From: Porites lobata
Lineage: Eukaryota; Cnidaria; Anthozoa; Scleractinia; Poritidae
Direction of reading: 5' to 3'
DNA: 64,000 bases
Assembly (NCBI GenBank): GCA_942486035.1
Contig: CALNXK010000099.1
Span: 973,501 to 1,037,500, forward strand
Part shown: positions 24,623 to 37,544 of the stretch, one piece after another
How the letters are laid out: the number at the start of each line of letters is the position of its first letter
Position numbering within the stretch: position 1 is the stretch's first letter
Program-made: the position numbers and the translations under genes
The notes under the pieces: generated by a model
Database searches by the model: none
Seen by the model: the letters and a program-made list of their open reading frames with translations, nothing else
Told to the model about the DNA's origin: nothing

Positions 24623-27600
24623 ACGAACAGTGTATCTCCCTGTTTCAATACGAAGTTGATGATTACCTAGACGGAATTTACTTATACCTGTGGAGAGGAT
24701 TTTTTATTACATCTCGAAATTCATTTCTAGTTGGTATCAGTGTTTTGAAAGTATTGTAAAAATTTAGTTTTCTGTTAGAGGCGAGAATGGAGCGGCACTG
24801 GAGATGACTGTTTCACCGTTGTTTTCTTTTAAAATCCGTGATAGGAACTTGAACTATTTTTATCACATAACATTTTTAGTTTTGTGATATGCTTGGCTTA
24901 TCTTTCTCTGCTATATCCATTGAAATTTGTAAACACTGTTTTGCGATATAATTATCAGGCAAGTTTTGTAAGTGGATCCAAAATTTGAAAATATTCAGAT
25001 ATTTATAGTGAAATTCAAGGATAATCTAAAGAGTTCATTTCTAGCAGCAACGTTTCGGCATTGTTTGTTTACTCCTAATGACTGTTTACAAAGGAAGATA
25101 TGAGTTTTCTCAATAATATCTTTGTCTTAGGTGTTGAGATCATCTTTCTTAGATTCTCCATACTTCTGAACTATAGACTGAGGAGAATGGGTATAAAAAA
25201 AAGTGAACTAAAAAGTTTATTTTTGGTATCAAGTTATGATTCAGTTGAGAAGTCTAGTAGCAAAGAAGCATCATTATGTAAATTTTCAGTCAAATTCAGG
25301 CTATTTTTCAGTTGTCGGTTAAATCAGTGGCCATTTGTCTGTCAAATTTTATTAACCTCGTAGCTAGCTTCCTGATCTAAAGCTTTATCTCATAACTGAA
25401 ACTTGTTCATCTCGAAGACAATTTCACAGAATGTTGTAAAAATCTATAATGTCGTTTAAGATCTCGATCAATTTTAATGTCTCCCAGTTAAACTCTTTCA
25501 GGTCCACATTTGTGTCAGGATTAATTATAAATGATTATGAGGAATAAGTGATTTTCAACGAGAGTCATACTTTGAATGCCTTCCTCCCCTAATACGCGAA
25601 AAGACCGGTTTTGAAATTCAGACTAGCCGTACATACTAACCCCCTTTGATAGCCTCCTGGCTTCCTAGTCTATATGTTTTCCCTTTTCCAAACCTTTTTT
25701 CATCTGCACTCACAATTCTGGCACTTTTCCAACAAAATTCAGTTGTCTTAATTGTGGTTGGAAATTTGAAGTATAGTGAATTTATGAAATGCTATAAGGA
25801 AATATGACTATATTGCAAGTCAGCTATCTGAACTCTGATCTCACCTGACGAACATCAAGGGGGCCTATCTGGCTCTATGAGAACACTCCCTGCCGGTCTC
25901 GGCAACAGGCCGGTATTATAATTTTCAACTTATAAAACAGTCTTTATTCAAAATTTTTATTCAAGATTTTCTGAAAAAGGCCGATTTTTAAGGAAACTAA
26001 AAGAAAGGTAGTACGATAAATGACAAAATTAGAAACAAATACAGTTACAAAATAGAAAACTTCAAGAAAATGGGTACAAACCGTGTCAGAGCTATTTGTT
26101 TACTGATGGTTTTTGCCCATGAATATGTATTGCTGTCTTAATCGTTTGTTTGTCAACGATAGTTAACGCTGTGGCAGCCTCCTCACTAAAATAGAGCAGC
26201 CTTTTACCCTGAAAAGTAACACAGCGTTCAATCTGCTAAGAGGTTCATTTGAAAGGTTAACACCACAGGAATTGCTCCACAGACTTACTGGCGGGTATAC
26301 ATAATTAACTATTGGAGTAAGAACGATTATCAATAGAAAAAAATACTAGACTGGCCTCCGAAATCCCCCTCAGATAAGCAAATTAGTTTGCTTTATGTCG
26401 TAAAAAGTGTTAAAAGTTCAACTTGTGTGCTCATACAAGTGTCGACTATCAAAAGATCTTTCTTTCGTAGTCGACCTTAGACCTAAACATTTGGTTACAT
26501 TTCTTTAAATTTGTTGACTTAGTTTAAAATAACTTTACTCGGCTGTTCAAACTGCCTGTTCAAACTCAAAAGATAATTGAAACTGCCAAGCAGGAAAAAG
26601 TCACGGTTCTCATTTAAATGCCACCGTAAAGCACTTTGATTGGATATTCCAAGCTTCATTAGCCTCGTAGCTAACCTCAGTCGTATATCAAAAGATCTTT
26701 CTCATACCTGTTTTACCTCTCGTCTCGAAAACAATCGCATTCGAGTCATTTTTAAAAGTACGGATATTGTAAAAGTGAAAACATTTTCAACGATGACTTT
26801 GTAAAAGGAGTTTAAGAATCATAAATCCTGTTAATTGCTTGACCACAAACCTAACATTTTTTCTTTTTTTCATCGTAGATACTGAACAAGTTCTCACTTT
26901 TGGGTGCAACGAGTGTAAATCATGTTGCGACGAGCTGTTTTCCTCTGTTTACTTCTGGCTGGAATGGCGGTAGCTCAGGTATAGATAATATCCAGATTTT
27001 TGTTTTAATGGGTGTTGCTAGTAAAGTTCGAGGTGGAATGGAAGTGGAGAATTGGAAGTGAAAGATGTCTACCAAGGCCGAGATTTTGTAAATTGAACCG
27101 TTAGCCGTAATTCAAATGTGGAGGCTTCTTCAAAACATTACACATTTGTTTCTTCTAATTTGTATGAAAAAAAATAGCCCGTGTAGCAGGCGTTTTTTCC
27201 TAGTAAAAACATCTCACTTCCTTTCCCCCTCATCACATACCGCGATAGTCTCCCAGATCGCACAGTTCTCGCACAAGTCTGTCTCATTTTTCACGCCCGG
27301 TCAAATAAGGACTGTTCATTTTGCAGGCAATCAATTATAAAATCCAAGAAATAAGAAACTGGGGGCACTGAAAAAAGAAAGTAATCTGAAATGGAACGTA
27401 CACATTTGAAATGCCAGATGGTTTAAAGGGGCTGTGTCACGGCAGTCCAGTTCATTTTGTCTAATTTGCCAATTACTCGCCCTCAATCGCTATAGAACTT
27501 AAAGTAAGCAAAGAAATTACATAGATGTAAATGACAAAATCAGAGATCCGAGACAAACAAGTATTTCTACCGAACATTATTTTTGAAGCTGCAATTAGCA

Positions 27601-27789
27601 GGGATCAACCTTAAAAAAAAATCAAAAATCCTAATTTCAATCCGTTTCAAACTTCTTCAGTTTTGCCCATCCTTAGAATCTGCTGTTTCTGTTATGTTAT
27701 TTTAACCTTCCTTTAAAGTTTTAAGAGGTTATTTTTATGTTTTGACAACTTTTGATACGAATCCGCCTGCCGCCAGATTTGACCACATA

Positions 27790-28338
27790 CAATCGAACCT
27801 CTCTAATACGGGTACCGAAGGGACAGGCGAAGTGTCCGTATAAGAGAGGTGTCCGTATTAGAGGCACCATGATTAGGTCACTTTTAAGACCCCAGTATTC
27901 AGTGAGTAAAATCAAGCCCAAAACTCTGTGTCTTGTTAATTTGTGAATCTAAATTGATTAATGTTATTGTACTTCTCAGTTACATGGTGTACATACGAAT
28001 TTTGGAACAAAACGAAATACTTCGCCTAAGACATGTTCTGGTATTGCTATCGCTGACAGATAAAGTGTCAATGTTTGTGTAACTGCCGACAGGAAATGGT
28101 ACATATACCGCAAATTATCGACACCTTGTCCCGGAGTGTCCGCAATAAAGAGGTTAAGTTTGTATGAATTTGCTCCAAACGGCCGAGAATTTGTGTCCGT
28201 TGTCCGTATTACAGAGGGTCTGTATTATAGAGATTTTTTTTAGAGGAAATGTATGAAAATTTTGTCGGTACATAGAAAAGTATCCGTAATAGAGAGGTGT
28301 CCGTATTGGAGAGGTGTCCGTACCGAGAGGTTCGACTG
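27790..28338. mobile_element. Pogo/Tigger-like MITE in intron of TNF-like copy B
   Basis: A 549 bp element with inverted ends CAATCGAACCTCTC and GAGAGGTTCGACTG, flanked by TA on both sides. Internal repeats of GTGTCCGTATTAGAG type are characteristic of Tigger-like termini. Copies A and D lack it at the same place, so it inserted after B split from A. Confidence 0.8.
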
Positions 28339-28399
28339 TACATAATTGCAAAGCTTTCTAAACCTCGCATATTGTATACACATACGCTGTTAGCCATTA

Positions 28400-29143
28400 C
28401 GACACCAAAAGGAGGATCATGAGGTTGTCGCTATACACTCTTTTTTTTTAAATAAGAATGTTTTTTTTCCGGCCCATGCTGAATATTCTTATTCTTCTGC
28501 CGATTCTAGGCTGAAAATATTCTAGTATTATTCTTAGTTTATAGCTCATGACATTTCCGTTTTAGACTATATTGGGGGTATCAGTTATAGTTAGTGCATG
28601 TTTTCTCGTTTTGTTGCCTAGTTTTCCCCTTTAGAGAATGGAATAAGTGGGAAACATATAATTGTATTGTATTTACAGCTTTTGAACACAAAAATATATC
28701 CTTTTCAATATCTCAGTCTGGGGTTTATTCTTAAAATATTCTTAAAATTTGGCGAATTTCAGCCTTGATATTCTTATAAAATCTATTCTTATAGAAAAAA
28801 AAAGAGTGTATTCAGATCTCTCCTTACAGATAACCCACCCAGCCCTGGAAAGGTTGGCCAATCCACCAGGGTCTAACTTCCCTACTCTTTTCGAATAGTT
28901 GTGTGGGTTCTTCTACGAGTCACAAAAACTATACAAGTGAAAGTGCTGTGAGACGGGACCTACGGCTTTCCGTCCTTATCAGAGAAGACTAGAAAGGTTA
29001 ACCTTTTGCACATGTCATTACAAAGGCGAAACTTTCTTCTCAGTTATTTAAAGACCCTAAGTCTCGATCTCGCCGGGACTTCAGTGAACTCTCGACCTCC
29101 CTATCAGCATACCGGCGCTCTCCCAACTGAGCTAACAAGGCGG
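28400..29143 (-). mobile_element. tRNA-derived SINE in TNF-like copy B, interrupted
   Basis: Same SINE as in copies A, C and D at the matching intron position. It is split by a TA-flanked insertion at 28436-28808. The tRNA-like head is at the right end. Confidence 0.75.
28436..28808. mobile_element. Tc1/mariner-like MITE nested in a SINE
   Basis: A 373 bp element with ends CACTCTTTTTTTTT and AAAAAAAAGAGTG and a TA duplication (28434-28435 and 28809-28810). The empty site is readable in copy C near 37585 (gctatattcagatctc). Family assignment rests on the TA target and the inverted ends. Confidence 0.85.
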
Positions 29144-30284
29144 CAGTAAGACAACTATGTTTCATCAATATTTTGTCTTCCTAGAATGCCTACGGGATGT
29201 TGCAAGGAATGGCATCAGTGAGCAAGAAATACCATGCAAACACAAGTAATAATTAACAACTCCTGAATAGTTATTAGTTTTTAAAGAGGCTATGTCACCA
29301 CGATGTTGATGTTCAATTTTGTGCAGAAGTCATTACTTAGTGCCATACAAAAAATCCTGCGCTATGGAATTATAAAGAATACACCAAAACTTCCATTAGG
29401 AAGCACTAACCATAATAATTTGTTGGTGATATTTGCAGGAATAACATTAACACTTAAAAAAAATGGCCCAACCATTTCAAGTTTCAATCCATGTCCATCT
29501 TTGTCATCCGATGCCTACATATAGTCTTTTAGTCTTTAAAAAAGATAGTAAATAGCGTGGTATAGCTCCCTTCAAGTTGCAAATCGAAGAATGGTCATAG
29601 TTTCAATTATTTATAAAATTTGTAGTCGACTGATCTCAGAAGTTTTTTTGAATAATATTTCTCTAGTGAGGGCAGCGAACGAGTGAAATATTTATTTTTC
29701 AACACGAGATGAGAAATTTCCTATGTCCGCGCGGCCACGTAATATCTTCTAGGTAATTCGTCCACCATGTTCCTATTCTTCTTTCCTCCCAGGAATCAGT
29801 GAATTTCTAATTTTTGATCCAGTCTACAACTTCTCCCAAGTGAACGGTCAGTTGGTGGTGCAACGTGAGGGAGTCTACCATGTCTTTGCCCAAGTTTTTT
29901 TGAAAATTATCCAGACGCTCCGTCAATCTACCATAACAGAGTGGAGCTTACTATCAATGAAAAACCCATAGCGGTGATGCAAACACCCATCGGCAACCAA
30001 GCTGATTATGGTTCAGAATCCTCCGGTGTAGTTGTGAAGCTGAAAGTAGGTGATCTCATCGGCTTGAAGACCGTGTACCGAAGTTCCATCTGGTTGACAA
30101 AACATCATACCTTCTTTGGCGCTTATAGCATCAATTTCTGATATTATAGATAAGACGCCTAAAGTCAGGCTATAGTTATTACTTAATGAACAAAGCTATG
30201 TTGTTCTTATAAACAACCCTTTTCCTTAGAAACGAAAATAGATTTGAAGTAGTACTGGAGTATAATCCATTGTGAGATGGTTAA

Positions 30285-30290
30285 AATAAA
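30285..30290 (+). terminator. Polyadenylation signal after TNF-like copy B
   Basis: AATAAA in gttaaaataaaaaggtc, shared with copies A and D. Confidence 0.5.
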
Positions 30291-31352
30291 AAGGTCATTT
30301 ACTGAACATAAGTCAACATGTGTTATCGTTTTCTTTTCACGGCTATCTCCTTTCGAATTCTGGAAATTTCAAAGTCAGGGTCTGAATGGGGCGGAGGGCG
30401 GGGCGTTCACAAGTCGGCTGTTGGTAAAAATTTTATTACTTTGTCGGAAATTTTCGATAGTTGTCGGTTGTCGGTAAATCTCGGTTAATGATTGACAAAA
30501 CATGTTAATAATTCATATTCGTTATTTAATTCACACATTTTAATAAGGGAGGGAATATTAGAGAACTTACGAAGAGGGGGGAGGGGTGCGAAGTACAAAA
30601 AAAATTTTTGCGCAAGGGAAAGTTCAATGGAAAAAAATTCATGCACGCCAATTAAACCTAAAAAATATCCATGCTATGGCCTTAAAAAAATTCATTCAAG
30701 GAATTTGACAACGACAAAATTCCTGCTGCTCGAAAAAATCCCCCCGACCCCTTCATACCTTTTCTAATGGTCCTACCCTATACTCTATACAAGTAAAAAA
30801 AAACTTTTTCATTCATCGTCAATTCATTATTTGATTGCAATGGAACCTCAAGCTACGCGATGGTCTATTACACCTTTGTTTGCAAAGGCTGATAAAATAA
30901 CTAATCTTTCTATACTGTATTTGTTTTCATTCGGATGACCATGACTTCTCCCATGATGCCGGCCGTTACTTACGTTCTGTGAGTTCGGAGGTGGCTGAGG
31001 AGACTAATCAGAGCACGAAAGAGTCTGCACAAGGTGAAGCACATGATGTCAGCAGAGGTCGATAAGGTGCTGCATGACTAAGCGGGATTTACGCATTAGA
31101 TGTTTTCCCTTTGTACGCTTTCTAACTACTGGCTCAGCAGCCTCGCTGATGAGGCTGCGCCACTCTGATCTGTCTAGAGTCATGATTAGTTCTTTCCAGT
31201 TCAAAACACCAGCGAAGTAGTCATGAGAGTATAAGTGATCAAGTGACCGTAATATAGGTCGGATTTCAGTACTCAAAGGGTTTAATACGCAGGTCAAAGG
31301 TGTGTTCGGAGAATATGAATTATTGGCAATTATCTCTCACTTACGAAAGCCG

Positions 31353-31435
31353 AGGAGGGTCTTCCGACTTCCGACTTCCGCCTTCCGACTTCCGACTTTC
31401 AACTTCCGACTTCTGATTTCCGACTTCCAACTTCC
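31353..31435 (+). repeat. Tandem CCGACTT repeats
   Basis: About ten imperfect 7-8 bp units of CCGACTT/CCGACTTC, just outside the outer end of the right inverted-repeat arm. Confidence 0.8.
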
Positions 31436-33122
31436 TTAGCAATGAAAGGCGGTGGTAGGCCTGCACGTTATGCTAAAATGCTGCTTGTTCCAAATACGTT
31501 TTTCTTTCCTTCTGCTGGGTAGATTATGCTCTAGAAGGTTCTGGTTAAGCCGCCTATTTCACATTGAGAGGTCATGGTACACATATCGATTTTAGGATTT
31601 TCTCAGTGATGCAAGAGCACATTCTTTAAACTTTTTATTACGGCCGAGTAAGGGCTCTATTTTTCTCCGAAGTGCCTTTTGGACCTCAATAACTATGTGA
31701 TTGTTTTTTGTCAACGTAGTAAAAAAATCAGATTTCAACATCTTTTGTCAAGAAGAAAATGCTAACTTTTACCTAAGGTAGTGCGTGACTGACAGGCATG
31801 CAAAATTAGTATCCCTTCTTTCTGAAAATAAAATAAAACGAGAAACAAATGATGTTGCGAACAACGCATTGCCTGTTCAAAACAAAGTTTCCATAAAATT
31901 TCAAAAGGAGAAAAAAATCAATAAAAGAAGGCGGAGCTGCTCGAGACGTCGTTGCGTGACATTGTTACTCTAACTGTTAGTTTATGACTTCCTCGCACGA
32001 GTCGAAGTGTATCCCGTTCGCAAAAAACCTCCTTCAAAATAAAATTTCAAGGAAAATGTAACTACTTATTATAGATATACCAGAGGCGAGTTTAAGATGA
32101 TACAGATAGATGCTAATACAAGGAAGTGAGGAAAAAAAACAGAGACATGGGATATAGTTCACATAATAGTCCGGCGCTTTAAATAACGCTTCTTCGAGTT
32201 CGTCTTTTTTTATTTATTAATTTTTTTGTGAACGGTTAATTACTCTGATATTTTAACATAAACTTTATCAAAAAACGTTTTCTTGCTTCGTGATGTTTCC
32301 GAACATCACATACTGACCCTGAACTGAAACAAAACCGGCTGCCGCAACATTTCTTTACAAATTTGACTTATGCAAATTTGACCTTTTGCCACTGGTGGTC
32401 ACGAAACTGTTTATTTTGTAAAGACGAATCTGGAGTACCCAGATTTTTTATTTCATATTCTGTTAATACAAGAGCTGAACTTTGTCCTAGTATACATTTT
32501 GACAAGGTATGACACATACCAAGGTGAGTTTTTTGCCTCTGAAGTTGCTCATTTTTTACCCATTTTAAAAAGTGCGCTTGGTGGTAGTTTTTAAAAAACC
32601 GTAAAAAATTCCAAATTGTGTTTATGGTTTAAAACATACCATGGATAGAAAGAAAAGATAAAATGCTTTTAAACAAAAATATTTATGTTTTATAGCTTTT
32701 AATCTTGCCTCGGTACCGACGCGATAAAGTAGACCATTTTTACTCTAATTTTTGCATAATTAATTGAGTAAAAACCGCTATTTTCGTTTTTCCTCATTTT
32801 CTCGAACACTATAGATTCTTGAAAGTTAAAAATATTTTTTGCGAAGATAGCTCCCCAAAGGGGTTTTTCTGTCCAATTATCACAATTTTCGATTTTTTTA
32901 GCCTGGCCAGCGATTCTCGATATTTACAATCATGGGCTCTTGAATACTAAAATACGTTTAACAATGCTATGTTTAAGTGCTTTTGAACTATATTCTCGTT
33001 GGGTGCCCCTGTTGAAACAACAATTTATGAAAAGCGGCCAAAAGTGCAACTACAACGTAAGTAATGCCGGTGTGTCTCTCGATCGCCCAGCGATCCGTTC
33101 TCATTCAGCCTTGCGATCTTCG
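31436..33122. other. Non-coding stretch
   Basis: AT-rich with no supportable gene. A broken end of the CAGGGGCACCCAACG MITE family lies at about 32932-33012. The small plus-strand frame at 31785-31973 is lysine and arginine rich but featureless. Confidence 0.4.
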
Positions 33123-33818
33123 ACTAATCACCACAGAAAACGTTGATGTTAAATGTGCAGCCTTCAAACTTGTCAATATGCGCTCCGACAAAAATTGCCT
33201 GAGGCTGGATTTGTTGGACTGTGAAGACATTTTGCTGTGTTGTAGTGGAGGTACTGACTTGGTTTTCTTCGGACTAAGCGGATGTACCTGGCTCACGATT
33301 CATGATAGCAGAAATTTCTCGCTGTCGCTTCAGAGATGCTGAATGGTAGCTGTCGAGGCTTTTCAAATTTTTTGACCGCTTAGCTGTTCAATGAAGTTTG
33401 GCTGAACGTCTGCTTCGAGAAGTCGTCCAACACTGGTCTTTCCAACGGAGAGATTAGAAACCTTCTTCTTGTTTGTGTCATCGAGTTTGGCTGCAGCAAA
33501 CGCGTCTTTGTAGTCGGCTCGTACTCAGTGCCATTTGTTTTACGAACGGAGATGAAAAATTTGGACAAGAGAAGGTCGAGCTCATTGGCAGGTATATTTT
33601 CAATTGCTCTAGACCCTTTCAGTGACTCACAAAATTTCTTCCATGCGTTTAAATCGCTCTTAGTCTTGTATTGAGTGTTTTTTTTATTTCTGCTCCTGCA
33701 AAAATGTCTCAATTTCGACTTCATCTTTGCTCGTAAGTTCCTCGGGAAGACTCAAATTTGCCAGCGTTTGCTCGTTTTCTTTACCTGCTTCCTCGTGAAG
33801 GTCCACTGATTCTTCCAT
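33123..33818 (-). pseudogene. Decayed Crypton-type tyrosine recombinase gene (DUF3504/ZMYM-QRICH1-like)
   Basis: Minus strand, from an ATG at 33818-33816 to a TAG at 33125-33123, in at least three frames. The N-terminal acidic part is followed by a frame change at a poly-A run near 33680. Then comes KTKSDLNAWKKFCESL with IENIPANELDLLLSKFF, the N-terminal helical domain found in Crypton-derived proteins such as QRICH1, ZMYM2-4 and KCTD1-like fusions. After the EYEPTT motif the central recombinase core is deleted. Another frame resumes with GRLLEADVQPNFIEQLSG and remains of the SLDSYHSAS tyrosine region, then FVGAHIDKFEGCTFNINV. The gene is dead: internal deletion, frame breaks and no complete catalytic set. 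Confidence 0.75.
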
Positions 33819-33859
33819 TTAGTATTATCAACAGGAACAAGCCAATTTTTTCACATTCT

Positions 33860-35075
33860 ATGTTTGTAACTTTTTGAGGACAGCTGTTACAACAAGATCG
33901 GCCTGGATGCCGGTCTAGATGGGAAAATCTAGACCGCGGTCAAGATCGATTTTAGCCAATAAAATTCTTGGATTTGTTTGTTTCCAGTCCTTTTGAGACA
34001 CGGCCATATAAATATGTGATATTAAAGTAATACAGCACGTATATAAAAGTACTGATACTAAGTGAAAGTAGATTATGATTTGTACTATAAAGATACTGGT
34101 TCAGTTAATAAAGGCGTGGTCGGCAATGTGGTGTAGTCATGAGACAAGGAGATACTCCCAATTCAACAATTTAAGGTCTCGGTAAAGGAAAACGAGGTGC
34201 CCACAGAAAAAAATTCTAGTCGCGCGAGTATTTTCGCTACAAAGGCAAGTTATATATCAAATTAAAGCTAAAAGACTAAATTACCTTATGAAAGATTTTA
34301 TTTCATCGAATTTCAAAAGGCGCTTAAGTTTTTTGCTCTCGAACTCAGAGGTATCGAGTTTACTGCTGAAGCTCCAGCCCTTTCGCGTTGTTAAATATTC
34401 ACTTCCTTTTTATTGCATCTGATTGACAGATAAAAGACCTAAAAAAGGGTGTGAGGAAATTTGCGTATGTCTCGTATTAGCGGAATTATTGCATTTCAAA
34501 CTAAAAAGTCGAATCTCGAGCGCGATTTACGCAAAGAAACTGGCATAAAATGAGTTACAAAGGGAAATCGGAAAATTCCTCACACCCTTTTTGAGTCTTA
34601 TATATCATTATCCATCATATCTGAAAGTTTCAAAGCGATAGCTTAAAACCTGTCCCGACTGGAGGTCGGAGAATTTTGATTTTTGCGTCTAAAATAGAGT
34701 GAGAGAAAATCAGCTCTAAAGATTTAGCGCGAGGTCCACGCTTGGCTGGTTAGCTCAGAAAAGGCTCATTTTAGAAGGGTTAAAAAGCACTTTCTGATTT
34801 TCTTTTTCTTCCAAAATAAAATTTAGGACCCACTCATGCCAAAAATCCCAAAAAAACAAAATCGAGCAATGTACTAAAATTTTCATTTACCGAGACCTTA
34901 AGCGTTCGGCATGGAAACCTTAGCTTTCGTTTTGAGCAAGGATTTGACCAAAGGAGACATCCAGTGTAGATCCCGCGTAGACACAGAGACCGTTCGCTGA
35001 GGCATATAGTTATTCAAATGCCTATAAATAACGGCTTCGAGTAGGCTCTACCGCTTGATCCAGGTTGTTAGCAGA
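33860..35075. other. Non-coding stretch
   Basis: No gene is recognised. A short near-palindrome ccggtctagatgggaaaatctagaccg lies at about 33910-33936. Confidence 0.4.
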
Positions 35076-35473
35076 CAGGGGTACCCAACGGCAATTTTCG
35101 GGAAAATATCTGTTCGGAAGACGATTTTAGATCTAGAATTTTCGGAGCTTTGGTGTAAAAGTTCTTGCTTGCCTACCTCTCCTAGGATTTTCGAACATCT
35201 ACAAAATGGTATAATTACCCATTTTTAACGGATTTTGACCCTAAAAAAAGGCCACCTAGAATTTTCGGGAGCCTTTTCCTGGCTGAAATTTTCGAGAAGG
35301 TAAGTTTTTATCCCTATAATTTTCGGATCACTAGACTTTTAGCTAGGAAATCCGAACAGATGAAAAGTTTTTAGGGGATAAAAATATGCCTATATCTACC
35401 GTTTGAATATTAAAATACGTTCAACAATGTTATGTTAAGTTGTTTTGAACTATATCCTCGTTGGGTGCCCTTG
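35076..35473 (-). mobile_element. MITE, CAGGGGCACCCAACG family, copy 3
   Basis: Ends CAGGGGTACCCAACG and CGTTGGGTGCCCTTG. Flanks show an imperfect 6 bp duplication (agcaga/agcata). Orientation is as in copy 2. It lies about 400 bp left of the start of the copy C duplicon. Confidence 0.8.
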
Positions 35474-37544
35474 AGCATACAGAACTCGATCCCAATTTTC
35501 CTTCTCGAGAGCTTGATAGAATGCAATCTTTCAATGTGCGAGGCGATCGCGAATCAAAACTTTGCGGCGAATAGGTTTAACTTAAGATCCCGCTGGCTGG
35601 CAAAATAACCACGGAATGGTCAGTCTTGATTAGCATATCCAAAGAATAGCAATTGCCAAAGAGGTCTTTGCGATTGGTTAAAACGTTATCTAAGCACGAT
35701 TTCCCCCTTGTTAGAAAATTAGCGAGAGCGTGCCAACCAGATAATTGCTACAATTAATTGGGTAAGGTCCATTTTGTTAACATCGCCACCACAGACAATG
35801 ACCGTGTCAGGGTGAGAGTAAAGGAAAATGATTACAAGTGCTGTCAACTCTTACCTTACTCACTTGACGAACTTCAAGGGGGCCTATTCTCTATTAGAAC
35901 ACTCCCTGCCAGTCTCGGCAAAAGGCCAGTATTATAATTTTCATCTCATAAAAACAGTCTGTATTCAAGATTTTTTCAAAAGAAAGGCCTGATTCCATTG
36001 TTTAAAGACAAATAAAGAAAGGCAGTACGATAAGTGACAAAGTTTAATAGAAATAGCTACTGGAACAGCAACAAAATAGAAAATAGGTTCAATCAACATG
36101 TCAGAGCTATTTGTTTACTGATGGTTTTTGCCCATGAATATGTATTTCTGTCTTAATCGTTTGTTTGTCAACGATAGTTAACGCTGTGGTAGCCTCCAGG
36201 CCTAACTAAAATAGACTCTGCAGCCTTTTATCCCGGAAAATAACAAAGCGTTCAATCTGCTGAGGTTCATTTGAAATGTTACACATAGGCCGAATTGATC
36301 CAGAGACTAACTGACACAGACTATTGGAGTAGAAAGGATTATCAATAGAAAAAAATATTCGACTGGCCTCCGAAATCCCCCTCAGATAAGGCACTTTAGC
36401 ATTTTAGTCTGTTTTATGTCGTAAAAAATGTTAAAAGTTCAACTTCTGTGCTCACCCAAGTGTCAACTATTAAAAGATCTTGCTTCCACAGTCGGCCTTA
36501 GATCTAAACATTTCAGTGGTTACATAAACAAAACGTATTTACTCGGCTGTTCAAACTGTCTGTTCAAACTCAAAAGATAATTTAAACTGCCAAGCAGGAA
36601 AAAGTCACGATTCTCATTTAAATGCCACCGTAAAGCACCTTGATTGGATATTCCAAGCTTTATTAGCCTCGTAGCTAACCTCAGTCGTATATCAGAAGCT
36701 CTTTCTCATACCTGTTTTACCTCTCGTCTCGAAAACAATCGCATTTGAGCCATTTTTAAAAGTACGGAAATTTTAAACGTGAAAACATTTTCAATGATGA
36801 CTTTGTAAAAAGAGTTTACTAGTAAGACGGCATAAATCCTGTTAATGGCTTGACCGACAAACCTAACATTCATTTTTTGCATCCCCAGATACAAGTTCTC
36901 AGTTTTGAGTGCGACGAGTGTAAATCATGTTGCGACAAGCCGCTGTTTTCCTCTGTTTACTTCTGGCTGGATTGGCGGTAGCTCAGGTAGATAAGATCCA
37001 GATTTTTGTTCTAATGGGTGTTGGTAGTAAAGGGAAATGGAAGTGGAGAATTGGAAGTGAAAGATGTCTACTCAGGTCGAGATTTTGTAAATTGAAGCGT
37101 TAGCGGTGATTCAAGTCCGGTGGGTTCTTATAAAACATTAAGAAATAAAGAAACTTGTTTCGTCTAATTTGTATGAAATAATTAGCCTGTGTAGCAGGCG
37201 TTTTTTTCCGAGCAAAAACAATTTGTTTTGCTCCCTTCCTTTCCCCCTCATCACACACCGCGCTGGTCTCTCTTACACAGTTCTTGTACAACTCCGCCCG
37301 GTTAAATAAGGACTGCATTATGCAGACAATCAATTATAAACTCCAAGAAATAAGAAACTGGGGGCACTGAAAAAAAGAAGTAATCTGATAAATGGAACCT
37401 ACACATTTGAAATGTCAGATGATGTAAGGCTAAACAGTTAACAACTTTACTTTTGACACGAATCCGCCTGCAGTTTGACATATGATCACATATCGACATA
37501 TTGGAAAGCTTTTGAAACCTCGCAAAATGCATACACATACACTG

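Larger units (their letters stand above)
26922..30141 (+). pseudogene. TNF-like ligand copy B, disrupted
   Basis: Exon 1 (26922-26978) is open and encodes the signal peptide MLRRAVFLCLLLAGMAVAQ, followed by a GT donor. The domain exon is damaged twice. About 95 bp at its 5' end, present in copy A between the start of the exon and the PGISEF region, is missing, leaving only a CAG before GAATCAGTG. In the GVYHVFAQV region the run of T is 7 instead of the 8 seen in A, C and D, which shifts the frame. After that point the frame from 29941 to the TGA at 30139-30141 still reads the C-terminal half, ending FFGAYSINF. A polyadenylation signal remains at 30285-30290. It is probably a pseudogene, unless the T run is an assembly error. 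Confidence 0.75.
24961..31340. repeat. Right arm of large imperfect inverted repeat (contains TNF-like copy B)
   Basis: About 6.4 kb, reverse-complementary to 17021-22425. It is longer than the left arm mainly because of two DNA-transposon insertions (27790-28338 and 28436-28808) and a stretch at about 29290-29700 that is lost in the left arm but kept in copy D. Similarity to copy D starts further left, near 24625. Confidence 0.85.

Noticed and set aside
31353..31435. CRISPR-like array of short repeats
   Set aside because: The units are contiguous 7-8 bp tandem repeats without spacers, in a eukaryotic context.
33064..33342. A 92-codon plus-strand frame rich in Cys and Leu
   Set aside because: It is antisense to the C-terminal part of the decayed Crypton gene.
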